A stretch of DNA of 13,799 bases from DATLYB01 sp964502525 (GCA_964502525.1 CAZCXH010000139.1:1-13799); one strand, 5' to 3'. Counted from the first letter of the stretch, positions 1-8,433 are shown. Numbers and translations: made by a program. The notes: a model not told the origin generated them from the letters alone.

Positions 1-139
1 TCAATTATAGGATTTATCCGTAAATTGTTGAAGTTATTTTGGAAGCGTTACTAAGGTTTCCTAATCCAGCAATTTATCATGTACCACGTGAAGCATAACT
101 TCGCATCCCTTAAATTCAAACTCGAAATCTTGTCTTATC

Positions 140-2623
140 ATTTTTGACTACCGTTCCATAGAACTACCGGTTATTGAAGCCATCCCGCAAATCAAACATG
201 GGTTAGCTTCAAGCGCTGCACTGATCCTCAAAGCCCCCACCGGTGCGGGGAAGAGCACAGTGGTTCCGATCGCCTTGCTCGATGAACTCTGGCTGAATAG
301 GCAAAAAATCCTGATGCTCGAACCGCGCAGGCTGGCAGCAAAGACCATCGCCCTGCGCATGGCGGATTTGCTGGGAGAACAAATAGGCGAAACGGTCGGC
401 TACCGCATCCGTTTTGAGAATCGCATCGGCCCCAACACACGACTTGAAGTTTTGACGGAAGGCATCCTTACGCGCATGCTGCAGGATGATAACGCGCTGG
501 AGGGGGTTGGCTTGGTGATTTTCGATGAGTTCCATGAGCGCAGCATCCATGCCGATGTTGCGCTTGCGCTCTGCCGTGAAGCGCAGCAGGTGCTGCGCCC
601 CGATCTGCGAATGCTGGTGATGAGCGCAACGATTGACATCCCGCAATTAGCAGGAATGCTGAATGCCTCAGTGGTTGAAAGTAAAGGCCGCCTCTTTCCC
701 GTTGACATTCACTATTCGGCAGGCGATGCTGATGAACGCCTGCTCCCTGAACTCACTGCGCATCTTGTGAAAGATGTTATGAAAAAACATGATGGCGATG
801 CTTTGGTCTTTTTACCGGGGCAGGGTGAAATCAAAAAGTGCGAAGAACTGCTGCGCAAGGCATTAAAAGAAGTGATGATTCATCCGCTTTACGGCCAGCT
901 TGCAGGGGGCGAGCAGTTCGCAGCGATCATGCCAAACCGTTCAGGGAAACGGAAGGTTGTTCTCTCTACCAATATCGCGGAGACGAGTTTGACGATTGAA
1001 GGCATCAAAATCGTGGTGGACAGCGGCTTTGCAAGACGAGCGCGTTTTGATCCCTCATCGGGGATGGAGCGCCTCGAAACGGTGCGCATCTCGCGTGAGT
1101 CAGCCGACCAGCGCGCAGGGCGCGCGGGACGCTTATCAGCTGGTGTCTGCTACCGCATGTGGACGAAAGCGACCGACTCGCGCATGGAAGAACACGCCAC
1201 CCCTGAAATCGAACACGCTGACTTATGCAACCTCGTGCTCGACTTGGCGCAGTGGGGCATAGCCGACCCACGCTCGCTTGCATGGGTCACTCCCCCACCT
1301 CAGCGGCATGTGGCACAGGCATCCGAACTGCTGCACCGGTTGGAAGCATTGGAAAACCACCGCATCACCGAGCACGGCAAACAACTGCACCGCCTGCCCA
1401 CGCACCCGCGCATTGCGCACATGCTCATCCGGGCGCAGGAGGCCGGGCAGCTTGCGCTGGCAACTGACATAGCTCCCCTGCTCGAAGAGCGCGACCCGCT
1501 GCCGCCCGATAGCGGCATTGACATCAACCTGCGCATTGAAGCGCTTCGAAGATTTCGCAAAGAAAAAGCCGGTGGCAACCGCCTTGCCCGGATCGAACAG
1601 CTTGCCGCACAATACCGAAGCATGTTTGATATTGCTCCTGATAATGGCGCGGTGAATGAATATGAAACAGGAATCATACTTGCATACGCTTATCCCGAAC
1701 GCATAGCCTGCGCGCGACCCGGCAACAACGCGCAGTTTCAACTTGCAAACGGACGCATTGCGGCAGCAGGACATCGCGACAACCTTGCCCATGAGCCGTG
1801 GCTCGCTATCGCCCATGTGAGCGACCGCGAAGGCATGGGAAAAATTTTTATGGCATCCCCACTCAATCCGAAAGACCTTGCGCCTTTGGTAAAAACGACC
1901 GAAACCATAGCATGGGACACGCGCAAAGGAGGGCTGATTGCCAGCAAAGACTTGCGCATCGGCAGTATCGTGCTGAAAAGCATCCCCCTTCCGTCACCTG
2001 ACGACAGCAAGTTGATTCAAGCCATTACCGATGCGATTCAGAAAGAAGGAACAAACTTGCTTAACTGGGATGACCAGGCTGAACAATGGCAAAACCGCGT
2101 TCTTTCTCTCCGCAAATGGCGACCTGAACTGCGCCTGCCTGATGTGCAAACGGATACGCTGCTGCTCACGAATGCAGAATGGCTCAGTCCTTATTTGAAC
2201 ACCGTGAAGAAACCGGATGATTTAAAAAAACTGAACCTTAAAGAGATATTGCATTACAGTTTATCCCCTGCACAACAGCCGCAACTCAATACGCTTGCGC
2301 CTGAACATGTAGAAGTGCCGAGCGGCTCGCGCGTTCGCCTGCAATACAAAGCTGACGGGTCGCCACCCATATTAGCGGTACGCTTGCAAGAATGTTTCGG
2401 GATGAAGGAAACGCCCACCGTGAACGAAGGAAAAGTTGGCGCGCTGATGCATTTGCTCTCACCCGGCTACAAGCCCGTGCAAGTGACAAACGACTTGAAA
2501 AGCTTTTGGAGAGGAGCTTATTTTGAAGTGAGGAAGGAGTTGAAGATTCGCTACCCGAAACATTATTGGCCCGAAAATCCGCTTGAGGCGGAAGCGGTGC
2601 GAGGGGTCAGGAAAACCAGATAG
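140..2623 (+). CDS. hrpB: ATP-dependent DExH-box helicase HrpB
   Basis: HrpB is a DEAH/DExH superfamily 2 helicase of unsettled physiological role, thought to act on RNA or ribonucleoprotein. Visible motifs, numbered from a putative start at base 140: Walker A TGAGKST at residues 34-40, the PRRLAA motif Ia region, DEFHE at 129-133, SAT at 162-164, and motif VI QRAGRAGR at 324-331. The C-terminal HrpB-specific domain ends in YPKHYWPENP, so the protein is full length at about 827 aa. The reading frame is open from base 92, but no ATG, GTG or TTG lies in frame before the Walker A motif. The first is GTG at 260, just after GKST, which would delete the ATP-binding loop. Homology-like sequence (SIELPVIEAIPQI) begins near 155, so I place the start at the ATT codon at 140. 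A one-base indel in the T run 141-145, joining a TTG at 130, is an alternative. The family call is very secure; the start is not. Confidence 0.94.
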   Translation: MFDYRSIELPVIEAIPQIKHGLASSAALILKAPTGAGKSTVVPIALLDELWLNRQKILMLEPRRLAAKTIALRMADLLGEQIGETVGYRIRFENRIGPNTRLEVLTEGILTRMLQDDNALEGVGLVIFDEFHERSIHADVALALCREAQQVLRPDLRMLVMSATIDIPQLAGMLNASVVESKGRLFPVDIHYSAGDADERLLPELTAHLVKDVMKKHDGDALVFLPGQGEIKKCEELLRKALKEVMIHPLYGQLAGGEQFAAIMPNRSGKRKVVLSTNIAETSLTIEGIKIVVDSGFARRARFDPSSGMERLETVRISRESADQRAGRAGRLSAGVCYRMWTKATDSRMEEHATPEIEHADLCNLVLDLAQWGIADPRSLAWVTPPPQRHVAQASELLHRLEALENHRITEHGKQLHRLPTHPRIAHMLIRAQEAGQLALATDIAPLLEERDPLPPDSGIDINLRIEALRRFRKEKAGGNRLARIEQLAAQYRSMFDIAPDNGAVNEYETGIILAYAYPERIACARPGNNAQFQLANGRIAAAGHRDNLAHEPWLAIAHVSDREGMGKIFMASPLNPKDLAPLVKTTETIAWDTRKGGLIASKDLRIGSIVLKSIPLPSPDDSKLIQAITDAIQKEGTNLLNWDDQAEQWQNRVLSLRKWRPELRLPDVQTDTLLLTNAEWLSPYLNTVKKPDDLKKLNLKEILHYSLSPAQQPQLNTLAPEHVEVPSGSRVRLQYKADGSPPILAVRLQECFGMKETPTVNEGKVGALMHLLSPGYKPVQVTNDLKSFWRGAYFEVRKELKIRYPKHYWPENPLEAEAVRGVRKTR

Positions 2624-2926
2624 TATGTCAAAGCAATACGCAATTGTCAAAAATCTGTCATCCCCTGCTTCAGTAGCATGGATGATTCCAACCTGAGTTA
2701 TCCTAAGCAAGCGTGAAAACCCTGCCTGGAACAGGCAGGTAAAATCATCGAATACTATTTGGTGCAAGTCATGAAGCCTGTTTGCCGTTATAGCAGTCCC
2801 AGTCCGAATTGCGGCTTTGTGCGGGCTTTGCGCTTTTGCCCGCAGGTTTAACAATCCCAGCAAAAGGATAATCAGAAAAAAAATTATATTCCTTTTCAAC
2901 CTTCGTGAAGCAACCTGGTTCCGCAT
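2459..2926 (-). CDS. Doubtful ORF with signal-peptide-like N-terminus, possible gene remnant
   Basis: The first 33 residues resemble a Bacteroidota signal peptide. A basic segment (RRLKRN) is followed by a hydrophobic core (IIFFLIILLLGLLNL) and then AKAQ, a plausible signal peptidase I site. After that the sequence has no recognisable domain. The last third runs antisense through the 3' end of hrpB (2459-2623), which is clearly the real gene there. Possible explanations are a short secreted protein, the 5' remnant of a decayed exported-protein gene whose frame continues by chance, or coincidence. I do not recognise any family. Confidence 0.22.
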   Translation of the reverse strand: MRNQVASRRLKRNIIFFLIILLLGLLNLRAKAQSPHKAAIRTGTAITANRLHDLHQIVFDDFTCLFQAGFSRLLRITQVGIIHATEAGDDRFLTIAYCFDILSGFPDPSHRFRLKRIFGPIMFRVANLQLLPHFKISSSPKAFQVVCHLHGLVAG

Positions 2927-3039
2927 ACTCTGGTCCTCATGGCTTTCTTACGGGATTTCCCTTTGAAGGGTTGCGGATTAATGAAGAATTAATCCATTGA
3001 TTTTCAACTAATAAAGGCGGGATGGTTAATGCGAAGCAA
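2624..3039. other. Gap between convergent hrpB and nuoN
   Basis: This 416-bp gap separates two convergent genes. It holds an 8-bp-stem palindrome at 2721-2739 and a second possible hairpin at 2975-2995, where GGATTAAT pairs with ATTAATCC around a 5-nt loop. It also holds the start of a minus-strand ORF with a signal-peptide-like N-terminus. Neither hairpin is followed by a long T run in either direction, so a classical Rho-independent terminator for hrpB or the nuo operon is not evident. No RNA gene was recognised. Confidence 0.5.
2721..2739. terminator. Perfect palindrome, possible weak terminator
   Basis: CCTGCCTG and CAGGCAGG form a perfect 8-bp GC-rich stem around a GAA loop. Read on the minus strand, the direction of nuo transcription, the stem is followed by G and then TTTT, which makes a weak intrinsic terminator about 300 bp beyond nuoN. 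On the plus strand it is followed by TAAAATC, which fits termination of hrpB less well. It could equally be a dispersed palindromic repeat. Confidence 0.3.
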
Positions 3040-4461
3040 TCAAATGATAACTTTCAATATCCCTTCGGGAAATAATCCGATCAGAATGGTGAGCAGCACA
3101 CAAATCCCGATTACGGTTTTGCTGACAGGAGTGTAATATAATGCGGAACTGTCGGTTTGCTCTTTTAAAAACATATTGATCATTACGATAAAGTAGTAAT
3201 AGATTCCAATGAGCGAATTCAGGATTGCAAACACGACAAGCATCCACAAGCCTTTATTGATTGCCAGGGTGAACAAATAATATTTTCCAAAGAAGCCCGC
3301 CATCGGTGGGATTCCTGCAAGCGACAACAGGCACACCGTCATTCCCACGGCAAGCACGGGGTCGCGATTAGCCAAACCATTGAAGGCGCTGATAGAGGAG
3401 TCGCCAGAATTTCCGGCAATGACCAGCAGCACGGCAAATGCCGCAATGGTAGCAAGGGCATAGGCCAGCGTGTAATACAAAATAGCGCTTGAGGAACTGA
3501 TGGACGAGCCGTCATAAGTCAGCGCTACAATGCCTATGAGCAGGTAGCCTGCATGGGAAATCCCCGAGTAAGCCATCAGCCGCTTGAAGTTTTGCTGGTA
3601 GAGGGCTGTAATATTTCCGACTGTCATTGTGAGAATGGCAATCACGGACAGCATCGTTACCCACCATCCCTGCACGGCAGCAAAGCTTCCCATCATCAAT
3701 CTCAGGAAGGCAGCAATGGCGGCAGTCTTGACAACGGTTGCCATGAATGTGGTAATAACGGTAGGCGAACCTTCATACACATCGGGAGCCCATGAATGGA
3801 AAGGCACGGCAGAAACCTTGAACGCCATGCCAACCACTATCATTAAGATTCCAAGAACGCACAGGAATGGCAATGCGCCTGCATTGCCGGAAATATAGTT
3901 GCTGATACCTGACAAGTCAAGGCTGCCTGTGGCTCCGTAAACCAGCGCTATTCCCATCAGAAGGAATCCGCTGGCGAACGAACCGAGCAAAAAGTATTTC
4001 ACGGAAGCCTCATTGGATTGCACCGCGTATTTTCTGCTTCCTGCCATCACGTAAAGAGAAATAGAAAGAATTTCTATTCCGATAAAAAGCATCACCAAGT
4101 TGGAAAAAGACACCATTACAATCCCGCCTAAAATCGTAAATAGCAGGATGGAATAATATTCACCCGCATGATTCATGTCTTCGCTGACGTGGAAGTGGGA
4201 CAGCGAAAGCACAAGCAGGCTCGCGAACAAAAGCAGGCATGTGAATGCGAAAGCGAACGAATCGAACGTGAGCATTCCCTTATTATAAGGGTTAATGATG
4301 TCAGCGAATATTGTTGCAAAACCGCTCCACTCGCCTGCTACTAAAAGAAATGTAACCACCAGCCCAAGCAACGTCAGCGGCAGCAGCAGCCTGCGATAAT
4401 TGAACACTCCGCTGATGAGCGTTGCGGCACCTAAGACTGACAATAGAACAATTCCGCTCAT
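3040..4461 (-). CDS. nuoN: NADH-quinone oxidoreductase subunit N
   Basis: NuoN is one of three antiporter-like, proton-translocating subunits of the complex I membrane arm in the inner membrane. At 473 aa it has the normal length and is nearly all transmembrane helices, consistent with the 14-helix family fold. Expected charged residues are present: Glu130 in LFIGIEIL, Lys215 in AFKVSAVPFHSWAPD, Lys245 in ATVVKTA and Lys393 in GFFGKYYLF. The Proton_antipo_M signature around HSWAPDVYEGSP is clear. The ATG at 4461 lies 6 bp after the nuoM stop, so the gene is co-transcribed and probably translationally coupled with nuoM. It is the last gene of the operon here. Nothing suggests truncation or frameshift. 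Confidence 0.97.
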   Translation of the reverse strand: MSGIVLLSVLGAATLISGVFNYRRLLLPLTLLGLVVTFLLVAGEWSGFATIFADIINPYNKGMLTFDSFAFAFTCLLLFASLLVLSLSHFHVSEDMNHAGEYYSILLFTILGGIVMVSFSNLVMLFIGIEILSISLYVMAGSRKYAVQSNEASVKYFLLGSFASGFLLMGIALVYGATGSLDLSGISNYISGNAGALPFLCVLGILMIVVGMAFKVSAVPFHSWAPDVYEGSPTVITTFMATVVKTAAIAAFLRLMMGSFAAVQGWWVTMLSVIAILTMTVGNITALYQQNFKRLMAYSGISHAGYLLIGIVALTYDGSSISSSSAILYYTLAYALATIAAFAVLLVIAGNSGDSSISAFNGLANRDPVLAVGMTVCLLSLAGIPPMAGFFGKYYLFTLAINKGLWMLVVFAILNSLIGIYYYFIVMINMFLKEQTDSSALYYTPVSKTVIGICVLLTILIGLFPEGILKVII

Positions 4462-4467
4462 GCTGCT

Positions 4468-5937
4468 TTATTTGAGTGATATGTAAGAGTTATAGTTATC
4501 CAGTATTTGCTGCAAAGCCGGCTCCGAAAGGCTCAATAACGGTTTAGGATAAACTCCGATCAAAATCACTGCAATCGCCAGTGCTCCCAAAACCACTTTT
4601 TCCGACAGCAACATATCCGTAAATACTTCCGTGTGCGAATTGGCTTCACCCAGCATGATGCGCTGATATGCGCGCAGCATATATATAGCTCCGAGAATGA
4701 TTCCCAATCCTGCAACAGCCATGAAATATGCGTTATACTGATACAAGCCGAGGAAGAGCAAAAATTCCCCTACGAACCCGTTTGTCAATGGCAGTCCGAT
4801 GCTTCCAAGCAGCATGATCATAAAAAAGACCGACATTCGAGGGGCTTTATGCACGATGCCACCCAGCCTGGAAATTTCGCGCGTGTGCATCCGGTCATAG
4901 ATAATATCAGCAACGAAGAACAACCCTACCGAGGTGACACCGTGATTCACCGCCTGCAATACGCTGCCCTGCAGCCCCTGGATGTTGAGGGCAAACATGC
5001 CGGCAATGGTCAAACCGAGGTGACCGATGGATGAAAACGCAATCAGGCGTTTGAAATCTTTTTGCACAATGGCGATGCACGATGCATAAATAATTCCGGT
5101 TACGCCCATCGCGATTGCAACGTTTTTCCACTCCATCACGCCTTCGGGAACAATCGGCAGCACCCAGCGAATCACCCCGTAAATACCCATTTTCAGCATG
5201 ATGCCTGCAAGCAGCAATGTGCCTTGTGTGGGCGCGCCCGTGTGCGTGTCGGGCAGCCATCCGTGAACCGGAAACAGCGGCACTTTAATCGCAAATGCAA
5301 GGAACAGTCCCCAGAAAAGAATACCTTGTTCGGCAGGCGTAAGATTGAGATTGTAAAATGCGACTATATCAAATGTGTGGGGTGCGGGAGTCTTCAAATA
5401 CAAATAGATGAGGGCAAGCAGCATGATTAAGCTGCCGGTGAGCGTGTAGAGGAAAAATTTAAACGTAATCCGCACCCTGCCCTCTTTGCCCCAGAACAGG
5501 CAGATGAAGTACATCGGAATCAGCGCGAGCTCCCAAAAGATATAAAACAGAAATCCATCGAGCGCGACAAACACGCCAATGAAAGCCATTTGTGTGGCAA
5601 GTATCATGGCGTGATAATGGCGGACATGCACCTGATCGCGGTTCATGTTGGATATGACTACAACCGGCATCAGGAAATTCGTGAGCAGCACCATCAGCAA
5701 ACTCACCCCATCAATCCCCACCTTGAAGCTGATGCCGAGCGATTCAATCCACCAGTAATCCAGCAAAAACTGCGGGTCAGGTATCAACTGAAATTGGAAA
5801 ACAACCAACAGGGACAGCGCAAGCGATACCAAAGTAGAACCAAGTGAAGTTGCCTTAACATACTCTTCTTTCACGAAATAGAGAATCGGGATGGAAGCAA
5901 GTGGGAAGAAGATCAATATAGCAGTAATGAAGTTCAT
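4468..5937 (-). CDS. nuoM: NADH-quinone oxidoreductase subunit M
   Basis: NuoM is the central antiporter-like subunit of the complex I membrane arm. At 489 aa it is full length and multi-spanning. Key residues of the proton path are visible: Glu136 in FWELALIPM, Lys218 in AFAIKVPLFPVHGWLPD, Lys249 in LLAGIMLKMG and Glu391 in NGFVGEFLLF. The start ATG at 5937 overlaps the TGA of the upstream GxxExxY gene by 4 bases (ATGA). In an uninterrupted operon nuoM would follow nuoL directly, so here it depends on readthrough or re-initiation after the inserted gene. No independent promoter was found directly in front of it. Confidence 0.97.
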   Translation of the reverse strand: MNFITAILIFFPLASIPILYFVKEEYVKATSLGSTLVSLALSLLVVFQFQLIPDPQFLLDYWWIESLGISFKVGIDGVSLLMVLLTNFLMPVVVISNMNRDQVHVRHYHAMILATQMAFIGVFVALDGFLFYIFWELALIPMYFICLFWGKEGRVRITFKFFLYTLTGSLIMLLALIYLYLKTPAPHTFDIVAFYNLNLTPAEQGILFWGLFLAFAIKVPLFPVHGWLPDTHTGAPTQGTLLLAGIMLKMGIYGVIRWVLPIVPEGVMEWKNVAIAMGVTGIIYASCIAIVQKDFKRLIAFSSIGHLGLTIAGMFALNIQGLQGSVLQAVNHGVTSVGLFFVADIIYDRMHTREISRLGGIVHKAPRMSVFFMIMLLGSIGLPLTNGFVGEFLLFLGLYQYNAYFMAVAGLGIILGAIYMLRAYQRIMLGEANSHTEVFTDMLLSEKVVLGALAIAVILIGVYPKPLLSLSEPALQQILDNYNSYISLK

Positions 5938-6380
5938 GCCTTGAAAGAAAGGTTATTAAATGCAGAAACCGCAGAGGGATCTGAGGTTTTCGCAGAGGTA
6001 TCGGAGTAATTATTTACAACTCTTTTGATGCCATTACGAAGATGAACAACATTGAAATTAATCAGCAACCCTAACTGGAAATTTCCAAGTTTTAAATATG
6101 TTAGCGTTTGAGCGAGATGAATATCATCCAACGCTTCAACTGATTTTACTTCAATAACCAATTTATTTTCCACCAGCAAATCAATTCTATAGCCGCATTC
6201 TAATTTTACCTCTTCAAAAATCAAAGGCATTGGTTTTTCTTTTACTACCCGTAATCCTTCTTTTTGCATCTTGTAGTACAATGATTCTTTATAAGCACTT
6301 TCCAGTAATCCTGGCCCAAGCGCACTATGTACTTGCATCGCCAAACCAATAACCCTTCCTGTTAACTCGCTGTCTTGCAT
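5934..6380 (-). CDS. GxxExxY protein (PD-(D/E)XK fold), inserted between nuoL and nuoM
   Basis: At 148 aa it belongs to the GxxExxY family (TIGR04256; PDDEXK_3, PF13366), whose function is unknown. The signature Gly24-x-x-Glu27-x-x-Tyr30 (GLLESAY) is intact. A nuclease-like core follows: Asp67 in YRIDLLV, then Glu77-x-Lys79 in VIEVKS, then Gln91 in AQTLTYL. Retained catalytic-type residues suggest it is not decayed, but activity is not shown. It starts 56 bp after the nuoL stop and overlaps the nuoM start by 4 bp. The ATG at 6380 has a good Shine-Dalgarno (GGAG, 6-nt spacer) supplied by the flanking repeat array. The last 20 or so residues (TSAKTSDPSAVSAF) are encoded by the other array and so are unlikely to belong to the fold. 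It has no known link to complex I. Confidence 0.9.
   Translation of the reverse strand: MQDSELTGRVIGLAMQVHSALGPGLLESAYKESLYYKMQKEGLRVVKEKPMPLIFEEVKLECGYRIDLLVENKLVIEVKSVEALDDIHLAQTLTYLKLGNFQLGLLINFNVVHLRNGIKRVVNNYSDTSAKTSDPSAVSAFNNLSFKA
5956..6006 (+). repeat. Distal inverted array of GxxExxY cassette 1 (9-nt period)
   Basis: Read on the plus strand, GCAGAAACC, GCAGAGGGA, CTGAGG, GCAGAGG and CGGAG units follow each other. The shared G-A-(G/A) core falls at 5965, 5974, 5983, 5995 and 6004, so the step is 9 nt except for one step of 12. The outer 22 bases (5956-5977) match the reverse complement of 6420-6441 at 20 of 22 positions. The array lies inside the 3' end of the GxxExxY coding sequence and ends 18 bp from the nuoM ATG. 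Confidence 0.8.
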
Positions 6381-6381
6381 T

Positions 6382-6441
6382 CGTTTCTCCTTTACCTCCG
6401 TGCTGTATTTTCTCAGTGACCTCTGCGGTTACTGCATTAAA
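6382..6441 (-). repeat. Proximal inverted array of GxxExxY cassette 1 (9-nt period)
   Basis: Read on the minus strand the segment divides into six consecutive 9-mers: GCAGTAACC, GCAGAGGTC, ACTGAGAAA, ATACAGCAC, GGAGGTAAA, GGAGAAACG. One base then precedes the ATG at 6380. Its outer end overlaps the nuoL stop codon (6437-6439). The outer 22 bases form the inverted partner of 5956-5977. The array fills the whole gap between nuoL and the inserted gene and carries the latter's ribosome binding site. Confidence 0.8.
6387..6393 (-). promoter_or_regulatory. Strong Shine-Dalgarno for the inserted GxxExxY gene
   Basis: AAAGGAG lies with 6 nt between GGAG and the ATG at 6380, and a second GGAGG sits slightly upstream at 6395-6399. 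Shine-Dalgarno sequences this strong are unusual in Bacteroidota. This one is made of array units, so the cassette appears to bring its own translation signal. It supports the start chosen for the gene. Confidence 0.6.
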
Positions 6442-8362
6442 CAAAATACGTTGTTAGAATCATCGCAATAATTCCGATGACCATGATGAATAAATAGGTC
6501 CCAACCCGTCCCGTTTGAACGTGTCTCAACACTCTTCCTGATGTTATTGCAACTTTTCCTGTCACTATGCTGAATCCATCCACAAACACCGACTCAATCA
6601 CGTCATAAAACAGGTCTGATATTTTCATCACTGGCTTCACTATAATGGCATCATACAATTCATCCACATAGTATTTGTTGTAAATAAGTTTCCTGAAGAA
6701 TGATACAGGCTCGCCTTCCTTCTCATACCCCGCAAATATTCTGCTTGCCGCAAAAATCACCACCAGCACGGCAGCAACGGTTATTCCAATCAAGATCCAT
6801 TCGGTGGCGTGTGAAAGATGGTGATGCTCAATGTTTGATGCCGCAAGAATATGTTCGGTGCCTTCATAGACGGGCGCAAGAAAGTTGTTGAGCGCATGAG
6901 GCGCATGAAGCAATGCCGGCAGCCCAAGCGCTCCGCCAACTGCTGAAAGTATCGCCAGGATAATCAGCGGAAAAGTGATGAGCGCTGGCGATTCATGCAG
7001 GTGATGTTCCTGCTCATGGGTGCCGCGAAATTTTCCGGTGAACGTCAGGAAGAAAAGCCTGAACATATAGAATGCCGTCATCAGGGAGCCGATAAGAAGC
7101 AGCCCCCATGCAACCTTGCTGTGCATGAAGGTATGCGCGAGGATTTCATCCTTCGAGAAAAACCCCGATAGCGGAGGAATGCCTGCAATGGCAAGCGTTC
7201 CAATTAAGAACGTAACAAACGTCACCGGCATCCATTTTTTTAAGCCGCCCATGTTGCGCAAATCCTGCTCGCCTCCCATGGCGTGAATCACGCTTCCAGC
7301 CCCAAGAAACAAAAGAGCCTTGAAGAAAGCATGCGTCATCAGGTGGAACATTCCGCTGGTGAAGGCGCCAACGCCCAAAGCGGCAAACATGTATCCCAAC
7401 TGGCTCACCGTTGAATAAGCCAGCACCTTTTTGATATCATTTTGAAACAAGCCGATGGTTGCCGCAAACAGGGCAGTGGCAATGCCAACCACGAGGATCA
7501 ATGTGAGCGCTGCCGGAGCAAGCGTATAGATCACATTTGAACGGACTACCAGATAAATGCCCGCAGTCACCATCGTTGCAGCATGGATGAGCGCTGACAC
7601 GGGTGTTGGTCCTGCCATCGCATCAGGCAGCCATGTGTAGAGCGGAATCTGTGCGCTCTTACCCATCGCACCGATGAACAGCAACACCCCAATTGCGACC
7701 AGCACCGGTTGTCCCATCGCAAATTCACCGTTATTGAATTTCGTCAGCACCGCATCAAACACTTCGTGGTAGTTCAGCGAGCCAAATGTTTTCCAGATCA
7801 GCAGCATCCCGATCAGGAATCCGAGGTCACCGATGCGGTTGACGATGAATGCTTTCTTGGCGGCATTGTTATAGTCATGGTTTTTAAACCAGAACCCAAT
7901 CAGCAGATAAGAGCATAACCCTACACCTTCCCACCCGACAAACAGCAATAAATAATTGCTTCCGGTAACCAGCAGCAACATAAAGAAAATGAACAGGTTG
8001 AGATACGAAAAAAACTTGTTGTGCCCCTCATCATCGTGCATGTATCCCATCGAGTAAACATGAATGAGAAACCCCACCCCGGTGACAATGAGCATCATCA
8101 GGAGCGACAATGAATCAACCTGGAATGCGAACTGGGTTGAAAAATCTCCAACTACAATCCAGTCGAACATCGGAACCACTACGGAATAATGCGGATGACC
8201 AATATGCTGGAAGAAGATAACGCACGTCACAGCAAAAGAAGCCAGCACCACTCCGCTGCCGATAATCCCGGAGGCGGTTTTCGAAAGCCGGTTCCTCAGA
8301 AGTCCGTTGATCAAAAACCCCATCAGAGGAAGGATAGGGACAAGCCAGACGTGGTTTACCAT
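6437..8362 (-). CDS. nuoL: NADH-quinone oxidoreductase subunit L
   Basis: NuoL is the distal antiporter-like subunit of complex I, with the long lateral helix that runs along the membrane arm. At 641 aa it is full length. Proton-path residues are present: Glu145 in FVGWEGVGLCSYLL, Asp179 in VNRIGDLGFL, Lys235 in GAMGKSAQIPLYTWLPDAM and Lys404 in SGFFSKDEIL. The C-terminal part after residue 500 contains the amphipathic segment expected for the lateral helix (FFRKLIYNKYYVDELYDAI) and a final membrane helix. It is the first nuo gene after the inserted island and has its own likely promoter (8434-8441). The ATG at 8362 gives MVNHVWLVPILPLMGF, a normal family N-terminus. Confidence 0.97.
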   Translation of the reverse strand: MVNHVWLVPILPLMGFLINGLLRNRLSKTASGIIGSGVVLASFAVTCVIFFQHIGHPHYSVVVPMFDWIVVGDFSTQFAFQVDSLSLLMMLIVTGVGFLIHVYSMGYMHDDEGHNKFFSYLNLFIFFMLLLVTGSNYLLLFVGWEGVGLCSYLLIGFWFKNHDYNNAAKKAFIVNRIGDLGFLIGMLLIWKTFGSLNYHEVFDAVLTKFNNGEFAMGQPVLVAIGVLLFIGAMGKSAQIPLYTWLPDAMAGPTPVSALIHAATMVTAGIYLVVRSNVIYTLAPAALTLILVVGIATALFAATIGLFQNDIKKVLAYSTVSQLGYMFAALGVGAFTSGMFHLMTHAFFKALLFLGAGSVIHAMGGEQDLRNMGGLKKWMPVTFVTFLIGTLAIAGIPPLSGFFSKDEILAHTFMHSKVAWGLLLIGSLMTAFYMFRLFFLTFTGKFRGTHEQEHHLHESPALITFPLIILAILSAVGGALGLPALLHAPHALNNFLAPVYEGTEHILAASNIEHHHLSHATEWILIGITVAAVLVVIFAASRIFAGYEKEGEPVSFFRKLIYNKYYVDELYDAIIVKPVMKISDLFYDVIESVFVDGFSIVTGKVAITSGRVLRHVQTGRVGTYLFIMVIGIIAMILTTYFV

Positions 8363-8370
8363 ATTATAAG

Positions 8371-8403
8371 CCTCTCTCCCGCCCTCTCTCCAAAGGAGAG
8401 AGG
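8371..8403. repeat. REP-like palindrome in the nuoL leader
   Basis: CCTCTCTCC at 8383-8391 and GGAGAGAGG at 8395-8403 form a perfect 9-bp stem with an AAA loop. A second CCTCTCTCC copy lies at 8371-8379, so GGAGAGAGG at 8395-8403 could pair with either copy. On the minus strand the GGAGAGAGG stretch lies 8 bases before the nuoL ATG and could serve as a Shine-Dalgarno that one hairpin hides and the other frees. Palindromes of this CTCTCC/GGAGAG type are common dispersed repeats in Bacteroidota (from memory). Confidence 0.65.
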
Positions 8404-8433
8404 AGTCTGGAGTTTTTCAATTTTAAAGCGGTG

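Noticed and set aside
61..141. Short minus-strand ORF of 26 codons ahead of hrpB
   Set aside because: Too short, no recognisable family, and it overlaps the likely N-terminal region of hrpB. It could be a remnant but nothing supports that.
1223..1816. Long minus-strand open frame of 197 codons within hrpB
   Set aside because: It lies antisense to clearly conserved helicase sequence, with no recognisable protein features. It is explained by codon bias of the sense gene.
2975..2995. Terminator of the nuo operon
   Set aside because: The stem is AT-rich and lacks a T run on either side. It may be a chance palindrome.
5956..6441. Target-site duplication around the GxxExxY cassette
   Set aside because: No convincing direct repeat flanks the inverted arms, so a transposase-type insertion mechanism cannot be claimed from this sequence.
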